Assembly (NCBI GenBank): GCA_025966225.1
Contig: JAOPVI010000397.1
Coordinates: forward strand, 1 to 33,165
Length of the DNA: 33,165 nt
Direction: 5' to 3'
Source of the DNA: Mycobacterium sp.
GTDB taxonomy: Bacteria > Actinomycetota > Actinomycetes > Mycobacteriales > Mycobacteriaceae
The number at the start of each line of letters is the position of its first letter. The stretch's first letter is position 1. Positions 33,084 through 33,165 of this stretch are shown one piece after another. A program made the translations under genes and the position numbers. The notes below the pieces were generated by a model. That model was not told where the DNA came from, searched no databases, and was given only the letters and a program-made list of their open reading frames with translations.

Positions 33084-33165
33084 TTGTCACTGGACACGAC
33101 ACCCACCGCAGCCACCCTGCTGGACCTTCTGCGGCAGCGAGCCGAGGGTTATCGAGACAAGGTTG
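33084..33165 (+). CDS. 5' end of a probable acyl-AMP ligase or PKS (cut by the window edge)
   Basis: Twenty-seven codons are visible from TTG 33084, giving MSLDTTPTAATLLDLLRQRA then EGYRDKV. A short leader followed by a helix of the type LLRQRAEGYRDKV is how many actinobacterial acyl-AMP ligases and ligase-PKS fusions begin, just before the first strand of the adenylation domain. The ribosome site is weak and the start is provisional. Position next to the FAAL/ACP/KASIII operon supports a second loading or extension enzyme for the same pathway, but so little sequence is visible that this remains tentative. Confidence 0.5.
   Translation, partial: MSLDTTPTAATLLDLLRQRAEGYRDKV

Overview
The window is high-GC actinobacterial DNA with the character of a fast-growing Mycobacterium/Mycolicibacterium chromosome. 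This rests on a set of recognisable mycobacterial proteins: the EtfD-type membrane iron-sulfur reductase, an AspC/AlaA-type aminotransferase, RmlA, a CYP140-like P450, UdgA, a DUF7159-type protein, Dcd and an LdtA-like L,D-transpeptidase. No rRNA, CRISPR array, transposase or integrase is visible.

Layout. (1) 1-5554, plus strand: etfD, aspC and a YibE/F membrane protein, preceded by two tandem 16-bp palindromes. (2) 5607-18642, minus strand: a tightly packed run read as udgA, a 2777-residue regulator, a small DUF1330-like protein, the P450, a mycothiol-dependent isomerase-family protein, then rmlA. Several junctions are 4-nt overlaps or gaps of 1-10 nt. The regulator joins a SARP/BTAD DNA-binding region, a class III cyclase-like domain, an AAA ATPase and helical repeats to a C-terminal array of ten NTF2/SnoaL-like modules. 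(3) 18728-22423, minus strand: an Hsp70-like membrane protein with a Pro/Gln/Tyr-rich tail, an ammonium transporter with Glu in place of the first twin-His and a GlnR-like box, and dcd. (4) 22482-25545: tRNA-Gly(CCC), whose 3' end is duplicated about 3 kb downstream. Between the copies lie a diiron ferritin-like oxygenase, an aldo/keto reductase, a frameshifted gene and a possible second remnant. This looks like a small tRNA-targeted island that has lost its integrase. (5) 25607-26724: a divergent DUF1330/TetR pair around a 39-bp near-palindrome. (6) 27258 to the right edge: a probable lipid or polyketide biosynthetic locus. It has an SRPBCC protein, a KASIII-like enzyme lacking the usual His, an ACP and a fatty acyl-AMP ligase in one translationally coupled operon, then an L,D-transpeptidase and a Pro-rich secreted protein on the other strand, then the first 27 codons of what looks like another acyl-AMP ligase or PKS.

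How the parts fit. EtfD passes electrons from acyl-CoA oxidation into the membrane chain. UdgA and RmlA make activated sugars, and the cyclase/ATPase/NTF2 regulator sits in their transcription unit. The right-hand locus probably activates a fatty acid as acyl-AMP, loads it on the ACP and passes it to the unusual KASIII-like enzyme. A similar ACCG-N8-CGGT palindrome lies upstream of both the SRPBCC operon and the gene cut by the right edge, which suggests shared control.
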